From positions 11,666 through 75,665 of the forward strand of contig CAZAEZ010000027.1 in the NCBI GenBank assembly GCA_964484205.1: DNA of 64,000 nt, given 5' to 3'. The position numbers and the translations under genes are program-made. Numbering within the stretch: position 1 is the stretch's first letter; each line of letters begins with the position of its first letter. The DNA comes from M3007 sp964484205 (GTDB lineage: Bacteria > Bacteroidota > Bacteroidia > Chitinophagales > Saprospiraceae). This document shows positions 22,571-31,278 of the stretch, in pieces. The notes beneath the pieces are model-generated. The model ran no database searches. It saw nothing but the letters and a program-made list of their open reading frames with translations, and was not told the DNA's origin.

Positions 22571-25500
22571 TTATGAAAACATATCCTCGTTGGCGTTGTG
22601 CACCTTGGCAGAATATTCGACTCCGGGCCGTGTATTAATTTCTTCCAAGACCTGATAGGCAAGCGGCCCCATTTCCTTCCGGGCTATACTGACTGCGCTT
22701 TCCGGGTTGTTCAGGTTGCCGAATACGATAGCGCCGGTTGGGCAGGCTGTTTGGCAGGCTGTGCGGACATCGTTGTCAAGTACCGCCCGGTTTTCCTGCT
22801 TGGCAGTCAGTTTGCCTTCCTGAATGCGCTGGACACAGAACGAGCACTTTTCAATAACCCCGCGGCTGCGCACCGTCACGTCGGGGTTGAGTACCATGCG
22901 AACAAGGTTATCGGCATAATAAGGCTTTTCATCGCCTTCCGCCCAAAAGACTTGTTCTTCGTTGGCTGGCCAGGTATCCGCGGTCGTGTAGTCCAGCCAA
23001 TTGAAGCGGCGGACTTTGTACGGACAGTTGTTTGCGCAATAACGGGTACCGATACAGCGGTTATACGCCATCTGGTTAATGCCTTCCATCGAGTGGTTGG
23101 TAGCATTTACCGGGCAAACGTTTTCGCAGGGTGCGTTATCGCAGTGCTGGCACATCATGGGCTGGTATACCACTTTGGGATTTTCCAGATCGCCGTAAAA
23201 ATAGCGGTCGATGCGCAGCCAGGTCATTTCGTGGTGCCGGTGTACCTCTGTCTTGCCAACTACAGGTACGTTGTTCTCGCTCACACAGGCCACCTGGCAG
23301 GCGCCACAGCCAATACAGCTGTTGAGGTCGATATACATGCCCCACTTCAACCCGGTACCATAAAAATCGGTGCGGTCGGGGTAGAGCGTTTGTTCGTTCA
23401 AGTGTTTGGCCTCCGCGTGGAATTCGGACATTTTCTCCGCCAATTCCGGCAGTTCATTCAGGTTAACCTGGAAAATGATCGAGCGATCGGTAAGTGCTCC
23501 CTGGAAACCTTTATTGCCCAGCGTTTTTTCGTCAGCATTAATGATTGCGCCTTCTTCCTTACCCATTGCCGTCACACCCATTGTGTGGTGATACTGTACG
23601 CAGGCAAACTTTTTATCGGCGCCAACTTTATCAGAAACTTTTGCTTCCTTGGCAAAATATTGGGTCAAACCACCATCTATCGGAAGCCAGGGATTGACAT
23701 TTACGCCGAATCCAACACCGCAGCCACCGCTTTCCCGGCCACCGCCAAGAGCGATCGCCACGGTACCCGGCAATTGACCGAAAGTGCGCACTACCGTGCA
23801 TGTCAACTTTTGGCCGTTTACCTCCACCTCGACATTATCGCCATCATTCAGGCCTTTCCAGCCGTTGATCTCATTCACGCCATCCCATTCCACGGGAATG
23901 CTCAGATAGTTCCCCCAAACGGTACGGTGCAACGGATCGGGCATTTCCTGCAACCAGGGGTTATGTGCATATTGGCCGTTGCCAATATTTACTGTTTCAT
24001 AAAAAGCAATTTCAACCTCACTGCTGCCTGGTTGTGTAACTGCAGCAGCATTAAGCGAAATTCCCGGATTGAACGTTACCGTCGTGGCTGCCGCCGGTGC
24101 TTCAAATACACCGTCGTGCAGACTCATATCCCAAAATGCGGTTGGCGTACTGTATTTGCTTTGGGCGCCAAAAAGATTGCTTGCCCAATGGGATTTCAGA
24201 TACTGATAATACGGCTGGTCATCCTGGCGATTCAGATTGGGGCTGTCGGCCCATTCCAGCAAGGAATGTTCGGCCTGGCGGGTATCGAACAAGGGGGCGA
24301 TGGTCGGTTGGATCAGGCTGTAGTGCCCGGTTTTCGGCTCGGCATCACCCCAGGATTCCAACTGGTGGCTGGCAGGCGCCGAATGTGTGCAAAGTGCCGT
24401 GGTTTCATCCATCGTCCCGGCAAAGGAAATCCGGGTATTTACTTTGGCAAAGGCCTCTTTAAACTGCGTTGCATTCGGCAATTCAAACGCCGGATTAGCG
24501 CCCCACACGATAGCCACTTGTACCTGGCCGGCGTTCATTTCACCGATCAAACGGGCCATATCGCGTTCGTCGCCTTGCCGCAGGTTGTTTATTGTTCCAA
24601 AATCAATGGTCTGGTTGATGTTACCCAGCAAGTCATTGATCTTGTTGACGATGACCTGCTCCATAATATTATTGGAGCCGGAAACCACCAGCGACTTGCC
24701 TTGACTTGCCACCAATTCGGCAGCCACTTTTTTCAATGCAGCTTTGGCCTTGTCATTCAGCGCCGGAGCGCTTATTGAGGAGCCGCCCAGTTTAGCGGCA
24801 ACTTCGTTGTGCAGCGTACAAATAGCTGCGCCGAGTTCACTGGGTTTGATCTGAATCCGGTTATCGGCATTCGAGCCGGTAAGGGTCATTTTTCCCTCAA
24901 CCTGATAATGACGTGACATGGCAGCGCCTTTCATCGACTTGATCTTGCGCTTTGCAGCATAATCCCGGGCATATTCGATCGGGCTGATCCAGGTGCCCAA
25001 AAAGTCGGCATCGAACGAAACAATCACATCGGCTTCGCCAAATTTGTAGGTCGGAACACCCCGTACGCCAAAGCACTGCTGGTTGGCAGCCAATAATGCC
25101 GCGCTCGAAACCGGGTCGTAGGTCACCACTTTGGAATTCGGATATTTTTCCATGAATTCCGCCAGCGCTTTTTTGGCCGTCGGGCTGATGATCGTGTTGA
25201 TGATCAGGCGCACATTGCCGCCCAACTGGAGTTGGCCTTTGATCTTGTTGTCCAGATCGGCCCAACCCAAAGATTTCACTTCCCCTGCTTCGATGGTGCC
25301 GGCATTTTTGATGCGGCGCGTATCGTAGAGGCTCAACACCTGGGCCTGAGCCCGGGCACTGGTGCCGCCCGAAGTAACGCTGCTCAGCGTATTCCCCTCT
25401 ATTTTGATCGGCCGGCCTTCCCGCGTTTTAACCAACACAGCGCAATAATCACCGCCATGTACAAACGAAGAGGCGAAGTAGTTGGCCACTCCTGGAACGA

Positions 25501-25750
25501 TATCATCCGGTTTGGTTACGTAAGGAATTGCCTTTTTTACCGGGATTTCACAAGATGCAGCCAGCGTAGCCGCACCCAGGCCAAAACCCATCAATTTGAG
25601 AAAATCACGACGCGAGGCCGTCCAATTGCCGTCAGTTTCGGCCATGTTCTCCACGGAAAATTCTTTTTCAGCAGCCTGAAGGAAGGACTCTTCTTTGTTC
25701 AAATCTTCAGTGCTTACCCAAATACCGTTATCGTGGTGCATATTATTCAA
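22571..25750 (-). CDS. actB: Alternative complex III subunit ActB (molybdopterin-like plus iron-sulfur protein)
   Basis: The 1059-residue protein has a twin-arginine signal region near residues 46-66 (SRRDFLKLMGFGLGAATLAAS), so it is exported folded. Residues about 70-740 resemble the molybdopterin oxidoreductase fold, but Act complexes are known not to hold molybdenum there. The C-terminal third is a polyferredoxin: CIGCGACQVAC, CQHCDNAPCENVCP, CIGTRYCANNCP, then CSFC with CQTACPTGA. Family knowledge assigns three [4Fe-4S] and one [3Fe-4S] cluster. It carries electrons from the quinol site in ActC to the hemes of ActA. Confidence 0.97.
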   Translation of the reverse strand: MNNMHHDNGIWVSTEDLNKEESFLQAAEKEFSVENMAETDGNWTASRRDFLKLMGFGLGAATLAASCEIPVKKAIPYVTKPDDIVPGVANYFASSFVHGGDYCAVLVKTREGRPIKIEGNTLSSVTSGGTSARAQAQVLSLYDTRRIKNAGTIEAGEVKSLGWADLDNKIKGQLQLGGNVRLIINTIISPTAKKALAEFMEKYPNSKVVTYDPVSSAALLAANQQCFGVRGVPTYKFGEADVIVSFDADFLGTWISPIEYARDYAAKRKIKSMKGAAMSRHYQVEGKMTLTGSNADNRIQIKPSELGAAICTLHNEVAAKLGGSSISAPALNDKAKAALKKVAAELVASQGKSLVVSGSNNIMEQVIVNKINDLLGNINQTIDFGTINNLRQGDERDMARLIGEMNAGQVQVAIVWGANPAFELPNATQFKEAFAKVNTRISFAGTMDETTALCTHSAPASHQLESWGDAEPKTGHYSLIQPTIAPLFDTRQAEHSLLEWADSPNLNRQDDQPYYQYLKSHWASNLFGAQSKYSTPTAFWDMSLHDGVFEAPAAATTVTFNPGISLNAAAVTQPGSSEVEIAFYETVNIGNGQYAHNPWLQEMPDPLHRTVWGNYLSIPVEWDGVNEINGWKGLNDGDNVEVEVNGQKLTCTVVRTFGQLPGTVAIALGGGRESGGCGVGFGVNVNPWLPIDGGLTQYFAKEAKVSDKVGADKKFACVQYHHTMGVTAMGKEEGAIINADEKTLGNKGFQGALTDRSIIFQVNLNELPELAEKMSEFHAEAKHLNEQTLYPDRTDFYGTGLKWGMYIDLNSCIGCGACQVACVSENNVPVVGKTEVHRHHEMTWLRIDRYFYGDLENPKVVYQPMMCQHCDNAPCENVCPVNATNHSMEGINQMAYNRCIGTRYCANNCPYKVRRFNWLDYTTADTWPANEEQVFWAEGDEKPYYADNLVRMVLNPDVTVRSRGVIEKCSFCVQRIQEGKLTAKQENRAVLDNDVRTACQTACPTGAIVFGNLNNPESAVSIARKEMGPLAYQVLEEINTRPGVEYSAKVHNANEDMFS

Positions 25751-25768
25751 GGAGTGATTGACAAAATG

Positions 25769-25834
25769 GGTTAGAAGGTTTCTGGTTAAAAGGTTTCTGG
25801 TTAGAAGGCATTGAGGGTATTTTACCTTCTAACC
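25769..25834. repeat. Short repeat cluster between actA and actB
   Basis: Three near-identical 15-base units (25769-25783, 25784-25798, 25799 onward) with the core GGTTAGAAGG are followed by an inverted copy at 25825-25834 and a weaker one before the actA stop. The third unit and the inverted copy form a 10-bp stem. Because it lies between two act genes it will be transcribed and could tune the actA:actB ratio. Confidence 0.7.
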
Positions 25835-25849
25835 AGTAACCATCTAACC

Positions 25850-27241
25850 TTAGTAATGGCACTTCTGGCACTCTAGGCCGCCAATATCGGCCACCTTGAC
25901 GTTGGCGCGTTTGCCGTCTTTGAGTTCCTGATGATAGCGCTCGTATTGCTTGTAATATTCGTTGTCCTGGAATTTTACATCCGTTTCACGGTGGCAGTTG
26001 ATACACCAGCCCATCCCAAGCGTGGAATACTGATAGACCACTTCCATTTCTTCGACTGGACCGTGGCATTTCTGACATTCCACCTGGCCAATGGAGACGT
26101 GTTGGGCGTGGTTGAAGTACACGTGGTCAGGCAAATTGTGCACCCGCACCCATTCGATAGGGCCCTGAATTTTTCCGTTGGAATCGTTTTTCAACGCGCT
26201 CACAACCCCTTCCCATTCCGCTTGCACCAGCGACCGGCCGGTTTCGTTCATGGCCGAAAGCGAGTTGGCGGACATATATTCCTGACCAATCCATTTTTTA
26301 TACAAATCTTCAATTTGCTTGTCCGTCCAATTCGCATAATCCGGAATATACTGGCCGGTAATCGGATCAAAACCAATCGATGCAAAAATTTTGGTGATCT
26401 CGGAGGTGCCGGTAATTGTGCCTTTTTTAACTGCTGAGTGGCAATTCATGCAGGTATTCGTTCCGGGAATCAGGGAATGTTTGGACCGGCGTGCCGAATC
26501 GTGGCAATATTGGCAATCAATTTTATTGATACCGGCGTGAATCTGGTGGCTGAACGCGATAGGCTGGTCCGGCTGGTACGACTGCTGACGGCCCATGTTG
26601 GTGGCATTGTCAACCGTTTTGTAACCAAAAATCAACGTAAGCGCAAAAACCATAAACGCCACAGCGCCCTTGGTGCTCAACACCTGTGCCAGCGTGCGGT
26701 TGATCGGCGCATCGCCGCGCTGCACCCGGGTGATGTTCCGCAGGTTGTCGATAATGCGCATGAGGGCGAAAGCCAATAAGGCAAGGACAAGGGCCAATGC
26801 GCCGAACATCCACATGCTGTTTCCACCGCCGCCGGTGGTTCCCGTCCCGGTAGTCGCAGCATTGGGATCAGGAGGAGGCGCAGGATTGTTTATGTACAGG
26901 ATAATGCTCTCAATTTGCTCGTCCGTCAGACCCGGGAAGTTATTCATCAGCGTCGGCTTCCAGGTGTTCCAGAGTTCCACGGCACGCGGGTGCCCTTCGG
27001 ACACCATGGCCTGTGAATTCCGGATCCATTTGTACAAATCCTCCCGGGGAAAATCGGCCCAGCGGTCTTCCACACCCGACAGGGCAGGACCCGTCAGGTC
27101 GTCTTTCATGTTTTTGTTGTGACAGGCAGCGCAGTTGGCGCCGAAGAGGGATTTGCCTTCTTCAATGGTGGGTTCCGCATGAGCGGATACGGCGGCAAGA
27201 AGTATAATCGAAAAAACCCAGCAGATGCGTTTCAGCAACAT
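25850..27241 (-). CDS. actA: Alternative complex III subunit ActA, multiheme cytochrome c
   Basis: The start at 27241 opens into a signal peptide (MLLKRICWVFSIILLAAVSAHA); an upstream extension has no such logic. Residues about 23-130 are a class I cytochrome c domain with CAACH. A Gly/Pro linker and one transmembrane helix (WMFGALALVLALLAFALM) follow. The C-terminal part has five more heme motifs: CQYCH, CMNCH, CQKCH, CINCH and CQKCH. The last is placed two residues from the end (CHY then stop). Six hemes are thus predicted. It passes electrons from ActB onward and is the first act gene, 93 bases after a predicted promoter. Confidence 0.95.
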   Translation of the reverse strand: MLLKRICWVFSIILLAAVSAHAEPTIEEGKSLFGANCAACHNKNMKDDLTGPALSGVEDRWADFPREDLYKWIRNSQAMVSEGHPRAVELWNTWKPTLMNNFPGLTDEQIESIILYINNPAPPPDPNAATTGTGTTGGGGNSMWMFGALALVLALLAFALMRIIDNLRNITRVQRGDAPINRTLAQVLSTKGAVAFMVFALTLIFGYKTVDNATNMGRQQSYQPDQPIAFSHQIHAGINKIDCQYCHDSARRSKHSLIPGTNTCMNCHSAVKKGTITGTSEITKIFASIGFDPITGQYIPDYANWTDKQIEDLYKKWIGQEYMSANSLSAMNETGRSLVQAEWEGVVSALKNDSNGKIQGPIEWVRVHNLPDHVYFNHAQHVSIGQVECQKCHGPVEEMEVVYQYSTLGMGWCINCHRETDVKFQDNEYYKQYERYHQELKDGKRANVKVADIGGLECQKCHY

Positions 27242-27339
27242 ATTCAGAATGCGAGTTAATGGCAATTTCAAATGTGTGTCATTTAAACCGACAACCAAAA
27301 TCAGGAGACAAAATGTCCAAGGTCATGGAATTGTCAGCG

Positions 27340-27369
27340 CAAAAATACCAACGGTCCGATTTTCACCAA
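27340..27369 (-). promoter_or_regulatory. Predicted promoter of the act respiratory operon
   Basis: On the minus strand TTG (27367-27369), exactly 19 bases, then TATTTTTG (27340-27347) matches the Bacteroidota -33/-7 consensus. It lies 98 bases upstream of the actA start, in the only sizeable gap before the block, so the leader is about 90 bases. The rest of the 399-base gap (27242-27640) holds the terminator below and nothing else recognised. Confidence 0.7.
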
Positions 27370-27554
27370 GCGATGTGTTAAAACGAATTGCTATTTAGAT
27401 GCGATCTAAACTCGGAATGGATTCGAATGGCGTTAATAAACCGTTAAAAAATGCGGAGCAAAGGTAGACAAGCCCGTGTGCTTTGCAAGCGAATAGCAGA
27501 TTTTTTCCCGTCAGGCTGTTTTTTGCCAACACAGCATGCCCTTCCGGAGAAACC

Positions 27555-27600
27555 ATTAAAAAAAATACACCCGGAATGGAAAATATCCGCTCCGGGTGTA
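27555..27600 (-). terminator. Intrinsic terminator of the outer-membrane barrel gene
   Basis: A perfect 10-bp stem (27566-27575 with 27591-27600) has a 15-base loop, followed on the minus strand by a U-rich tract (27555-27565). It is 40 bases beyond the stop codon. Confidence 0.8.
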
Positions 27601-27640
27601 CAATTCATTTTTTCCGGTCGGTCGACCGTTTTTTTTTAAT

Positions 27641-28255
27641 TTATTCGTTCCCACCAAAAAGGTAGGCCAGCGCAATGCCAATTACCGCGTTTTTCACTGA
27701 AATATCAAAGGCATCTGCCTGTTCGCTTGGAACGACATTCGCCAACCCAAGGTTGTAGGAAGCCGTAGCGCGCAGGCTGCCAAACTGGTAGCCCAACTCC
27801 AGGCCGGCGCCAAAATCGAGGGGCGCCCAATCATCTTCGCCGTCATTGCCAAAGTCAATGCTTTCGCTTTCTCCATCCGATTTGGCATTACCGGCGATGC
27901 CAAAGCCAACATACGGGCCGACACCGGCAAAAAAACCGTTGTTCTGATAAAATAGCTGAACCGGCACCTGAAGGTAAAGCGGGTTTGCGCTGCCCTCAAA
28001 GCCGGCTTCCTCAACTTTGAAGCCTTTGCCGCTGAGTTGCAGGCCTACACCCAGACCGAGATTGTCCGTCAAACCGAACTCTGCCTGGCCGCCAACCATG
28101 AAGGTGGGCAGGATTTTGTTGTTTTCAACATCATCACCGGTAACATTGGCGAGGTTCAAACCGGCCTTTGCGGCAAAACGAACTTGTGCGGTTGCTGTGG
28201 TTGCTGCGAAGAGCATCAGCATGGCAGCACAAAAAAGGGTGGTAAGTTTTTTCAT
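27641..28255 (-). CDS. Outer-membrane beta-barrel protein (PorT/OmpX-like)
   Basis: The start at 28255 gives the signal peptide MKKLTTLFCAAMLMLFAATTATAQ. The 204-residue product then alternates beta strands of the outer-membrane barrel type (VRFAAKAGLNLANVTGDD, LGLGVGLQLSGKGFKV, GFFAGVGPYVGFGIAG, LGYQFGSLRATASYNLGL). It ends in VIGIALAYLFGGNE. The fold is common in Bacteroidota (PorT-like domain), with no specific function assigned. An acidic loop (DGESESIDFGNDGEDDW) is a possible ion-binding or surface loop. A 3' scrap of a paralogous gene lies 170 bases upstream. Confidence 0.85.
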   Translation of the reverse strand: MKKLTTLFCAAMLMLFAATTATAQVRFAAKAGLNLANVTGDDVENNKILPTFMVGGQAEFGLTDNLGLGVGLQLSGKGFKVEEAGFEGSANPLYLQVPVQLFYQNNGFFAGVGPYVGFGIAGNAKSDGESESIDFGNDGEDDWAPLDFGAGLELGYQFGSLRATASYNLGLANVVPSEQADAFDISVKNAVIGIALAYLFGGNE

Positions 28256-28314
28256 GTGGATACGATAATTTAGAGCGTTAAAAAAATTGGGTTCAATTCG
28301 GTAAATTGTTAAAG

Positions 28315-28322
28315 CAAACATA
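28315..28322 (-). promoter_or_regulatory. -7 element (TATGTTTG) for the barrel gene
   Basis: The minus strand reads TATGTTTG, a TAnnTTTG match, 59 bases before the start codon at 28255. No clear -33 TTG is visible. Confidence 0.4.
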
Positions 28323-28353
28323 CTTCAGAGTTTGGTATCCTGCATCTGCCTGC

Positions 28354-28395
28354 CCAAAAAAAATAGGGTCTGAAACATCGCTGAATGTTTCAGAC
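28354..28395 (-). terminator. Orphan terminator next to the barrel-gene remnant
   Basis: The stem 28368-28378 with 28385-28395 is perfect over 11 bp with a six-base loop, followed on the minus strand by a U-run (28354-28363). It lies 33 bases beyond the stop codon of the remnant at 28428, exactly where a terminator of a lost minus-strand gene would sit. Confidence 0.75.
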
Positions 28396-28427
28396 TCTAA
28401 AAGATAGCATTTTTAGGCGCATCAAAA

Positions 28428-28470
28428 TTATTCACTCCCGCCAAACAGATAAGCCAGGGCATGAATTTGG
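28428..28470 (-). pseudogene. 3'-end remnant of a paralogue of the outer-membrane barrel gene
   Basis: The minus strand encodes ALAYLFGGSE and a stop, against ALAYLFGGNE and a stop at the end of the intact barrel gene at 27641. The two ends share roughly 26 of 33 bases. Upstream of that the frame is not barrel-like and soon meets a stop near 28500. This is best read as the leftover of a tandem duplicate whose body was deleted, with its terminator retained. Confidence 0.6.
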
Positions 28471-28506
28471 TGGACAAGCGAATTTTCACCTGCCCGAATT
28501 TAACCC

Positions 28507-28514
28507 TACTTTTG
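28507..28514 (+). promoter_or_regulatory. -7 element (TACTTTTG) for the arcA operon
   Basis: TACTTTTG matches TAnnTTTG and lies 40 bases before the arginine deiminase start; a TTT at 28485-28487 sits at the -33 spacing of 19 bases. Confidence 0.5.
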
Positions 28515-28554
28515 CGCCGCTTTCACCCAACCAATTTATAACCAAGCTAATTTC

Positions 28555-29823
28555 ATGGACGCTAATAGCCGAATCTACGTTGACTCAGAGATTGGACAAC
28601 TTAAAAAAGTAATCGTGCACCGCCCCGACGAAGGCATTGCGCGCATAACCCCCAAACGCGCCGGCGAACTCCTGTTTGACGACATTGTGCACCTCCCAAA
28701 AATGCAGGACGAGCATGATATCTTCATCAATGTTCTGAAAGCCTTCGTGGGCAAGGACAATGTGCTCGAAGTCGGCAACCTGCTGGCAGAAAGCACCCGC
28801 GATGAAGAGAGCAAGTATGAGGTCATTAATAAAATTACCGATTTTGAAGAGCTCCCCTACTCCTTCATCCCGCGCCTGGCCGGCTTGTCGCCTGAGCAGC
28901 TCGCCGACACCCTCATCACCGGCTACCTGGAGCCCGAAGACCGTATTCTTTTCGACCCGATTCCCAACCTGATCTTTACGCGCGACATCGCCGTGACGAT
29001 CAAAGACTACGTCCTGATCACCAAAGCGAACAAAACGGCCCGCTTTCGCGAAAACTTCCTCACCCGGCTCATTTTCAGCAGCCACCCGGTTTTCCGCCGC
29101 CTCAAAGCCGATGGCAAAACGATCAACCTGAACCGGGTCGATAAGTTCCCGCCCTCCAAAAAAGGCGAAACGCTGAGCATCGAAGGCGGCGATGTCATGA
29201 TTTTAAACAAAGACTACCTGCTGATCGGCTGCTCTGAACGTACCAACAACTACGCCTTTCAACTCATCAAAAACACCTTGTTCGACCGCGGCATTATCAA
29301 AAATGTGGTTCAGGTAAATATTCCCGCCGAACGGACCTACATGCACATCGACACCATTTTTACCCAGATAAACCACAACCACATGGTGGGGTACAAACCC
29401 ATCGTGCAGGATGGCCTGGGCTCGTACGTGGATGTGCACCGCGCCAACGGCGAAGAGGTGGAATATCCCAGCCTCAAGGATTTCCTGCTGGCTGAAGTAA
29501 ATCCGAACATGGAATTTATCTGGGCCGGCCAGGGCGAAAGCCCCTACCAGGAACGCGAGCAATGGACCGACGGCTGCAACCTGGTCACCCTGAAGCCCGG
29601 CGTGGCCATCACCTACGATCGCAACCCCTTCACGGAAAAAGCATTTAAAGAATTTGGGTATAAACTCATCGGCGCCGAAAAACTGCTGCGCGATATCGCA
29701 AGCGGAAAAACCGTCCCTGAAAAAGTCGAGAACACCATCATCACCATCCCTTCCAATGAATTATCCCGCGCGCGCGGCGGCAGCCACTGCATGACCTGCC
29801 CGATTGAGCGGGAAGAAATCTGA
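28555..29823 (+). CDS. arcA: Arginine deiminase family protein
   Basis: The 422-residue guanidino-group-modifying enzyme most likely converts arginine to citrulline and ammonia. Landmarks of the family in order are: LKKVIVHRPDEGIARITP at the N-terminus, PNLIFTRDIAV, IEGGDVMIL, the catalytic histidine region TYMHIDTIFTQI, and the nucleophilic cysteine in RGGSHCMTCP near the C-terminus. Length fits arginine deiminase, longer than dimethylarginine hydrolases. No ornithine carbamoyltransferase, carbamate kinase or antiporter is nearby, so the full deiminase energy pathway is not encoded here. The gene overlaps the next one by 20 bases. Confidence 0.85.
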   Translation: MDANSRIYVDSEIGQLKKVIVHRPDEGIARITPKRAGELLFDDIVHLPKMQDEHDIFINVLKAFVGKDNVLEVGNLLAESTRDEESKYEVINKITDFEELPYSFIPRLAGLSPEQLADTLITGYLEPEDRILFDPIPNLIFTRDIAVTIKDYVLITKANKTARFRENFLTRLIFSSHPVFRRLKADGKTINLNRVDKFPPSKKGETLSIEGGDVMILNKDYLLIGCSERTNNYAFQLIKNTLFDRGIIKNVVQVNIPAERTYMHIDTIFTQINHNHMVGYKPIVQDGLGSYVDVHRANGEEVEYPSLKDFLLAEVNPNMEFIWAGQGESPYQEREQWTDGCNLVTLKPGVAITYDRNPFTEKAFKEFGYKLIGAEKLLRDIASGKTVPEKVENTIITIPSNELSRARGGSHCMTCPIEREEI

Positions 29824-30241
29824 CGTTTTGTATAGTCACGACACACAACTCCGGGTCCGGTACGGCGAAACCGATCAAATGGGCTACCTCTACTACGGCC
29901 GGTACGCCGAGTATTTCGAGGTGGGCCGGGTGGAAACGATCCGGTCGCTCGGGCTGACCTACAAAGAACTGGAGGACAACCACGGCATCTGGCTCCCCGT
30001 GGTCAGTATGGACATGCGCTTCGTGCGGCCTGCGTACTACGACGACCTGATCACGATTCATACGGAAATCCGCAAACTGCCCGACGCGTACATCACCTTT
30101 CATTGCGAACTTTTCAATGAAAAACGCAAACTGATCAATGCCGGCGCCGTCCGGCTCTGCTTTTTCAAATCTTCCGAAAAAAAGGTAGTGCAAGCGCCCG
30201 AACTACTCCTGGAAAAACTGCATCCATATTTTAGCCCATGA
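29804..30241 (+). CDS. Acyl-CoA thioesterase, 4HBT/YbgC hotdog fold
   Basis: The 145-residue protein has the motif LRVRYGETDQMGYLYYGRYAEYFEVGR, in which the Asp (ETDQMG) is the usual YbgC-type catalytic residue. There is no ATG before this motif, so the start must be TTG, at 29804 or 29828. The first would overlap the end of arcA by 20 bases, the second would not. It hydrolyses acyl-CoA thioesters in the cytoplasm; chain preference is unknown. Its stop codon overlaps the start of the next gene (ATGA at 30238), so translation is probably coupled. Confidence 0.88.
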   Translation: MSGKKSDVLYSHDTQLRVRYGETDQMGYLYYGRYAEYFEVGRVETIRSLGLTYKELEDNHGIWLPVVSMDMRFVRPAYYDDLITIHTEIRKLPDAYITFHCELFNEKRKLINAGAVRLCFFKSSEKKVVQAPELLLEKLHPYFSP

Positions 30242-31218
30242 GTCCCGGCGAATACATCGACCGAATAACCCGATTTCTGACGGAACACCAATGGTGGGTG
30301 GCTATCATTGATTGGACTAAAACCCATTCCTTTCCGGGGTTTGGCCGCATCCCGATCTACAACCTCATTCTTTTTATTAACCGGGAAACTCAGGACGACG
30401 ACATTGTCACCCGCGCCAACAGCATGGCGTTTTCCTACTTCCTGGCCATTTTCCCTTCCATAATCGTATTGTTCACCTTGCTGGCCTACACCCCGCTTTA
30501 CGAAACCTTCGACGTGGTGCTCAACGATGCGATCAACCGGATCATGCCGGGCAAGGCTGGTGAAATGGTGTTCAAAACCGTTGAAGATGTCGCCACCCGG
30601 CAACGCAGCGGGTTGCTGTCGTTCGGTTTTTTGCTGGCCATCTGGTTTGCCTCGAATGGCATGCTTTCGATGATGGACGGCTTCGAAAAGGACCACCATG
30701 TGACGTTTCGCAAACGCAGTGCCCTGGAAAAACGGCTTATCGCCATTCAACTGACGTTTCTGATTGGCCTGGTGCTGGTGGGCGCCGTGATTTTTGTCAT
30801 CCTGGGCAACACCATCCTGAGTTTTGTTTTTGATTATGTCAAAGTTGACCTGCTCACGAAAATTGCGGTTTTCTTTTTCCGTTGGATTGTTGTCGTTTTG
30901 CTGTTCTACGCGGGTTTTTCCACCATTTACCGCTACGGCGCAGCCACGCGCCGGCGGATCCCGTTTTTCAACCCCGGCTCCATGCTGGCCACGTTTTTAT
31001 CCATCCTGATCTCCTGGGGATTTTCTTTTTATGTAGACAATTTCGGCAGCTACAACAAACTCTACGGTTCCATCGGCACCCTGATCGTGCTGATGGTCTG
31101 GATGCAGTTGAATTGCATGATTTTGCTCATCGGCTTTGAGGTGAATGCAGGGATCGCCGTGCTCCGGGATTTGCGCCGTATGGAAAAGGAAGCCCGGGAA
31201 AAAGCCGGGCAAAAATAA
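30238..31218 (+). CDS. YihY/BrkB family inner-membrane protein
   Basis: The 326-residue integral membrane protein has about six helices. Signature regions are ANSMAFSYFLAIFPSIIVLFTLL, GLLSFGFLLAIWFASNGMLSMM, the central WIVVVLLFYAGFSTIYRYGA and YNKLYGSIGTLIVLMVWMQL followed by LLIGFEVNAGIA. The family was once called ribonuclease BN in error; its function is still unclear. The ATGA overlap with the thioesterase gene indicates the same operon. Confidence 0.93.
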   Translation: MSPGEYIDRITRFLTEHQWWVAIIDWTKTHSFPGFGRIPIYNLILFINRETQDDDIVTRANSMAFSYFLAIFPSIIVLFTLLAYTPLYETFDVVLNDAINRIMPGKAGEMVFKTVEDVATRQRSGLLSFGFLLAIWFASNGMLSMMDGFEKDHHVTFRKRSALEKRLIAIQLTFLIGLVLVGAVIFVILGNTILSFVFDYVKVDLLTKIAVFFFRWIVVVLLFYAGFSTIYRYGAATRRRIPFFNPGSMLATFLSILISWGFSFYVDNFGSYNKLYGSIGTLIVLMVWMQLNCMILLIGFEVNAGIAVLRDLRRMEKEAREKAGQK

Positions 31219-31278
31219 TCCGGTCAAAACACCCGGAATCCAGAACCAAATCCACTTTCCCCCTGTTCTTTGCCCCAT

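Noticed and set aside
22598..24778. Long open frame on the plus strand opposite actB
   Set aside because: No domain is recognisable, and the minus-strand ActB has complete iron-sulfur motifs in this interval.
10414..27241. A caa3-type oxidase with cytochrome c fused to subunit II
   Set aside because: Subunit II contains no CxxCH; its C-terminal extension is an OmpA domain instead.
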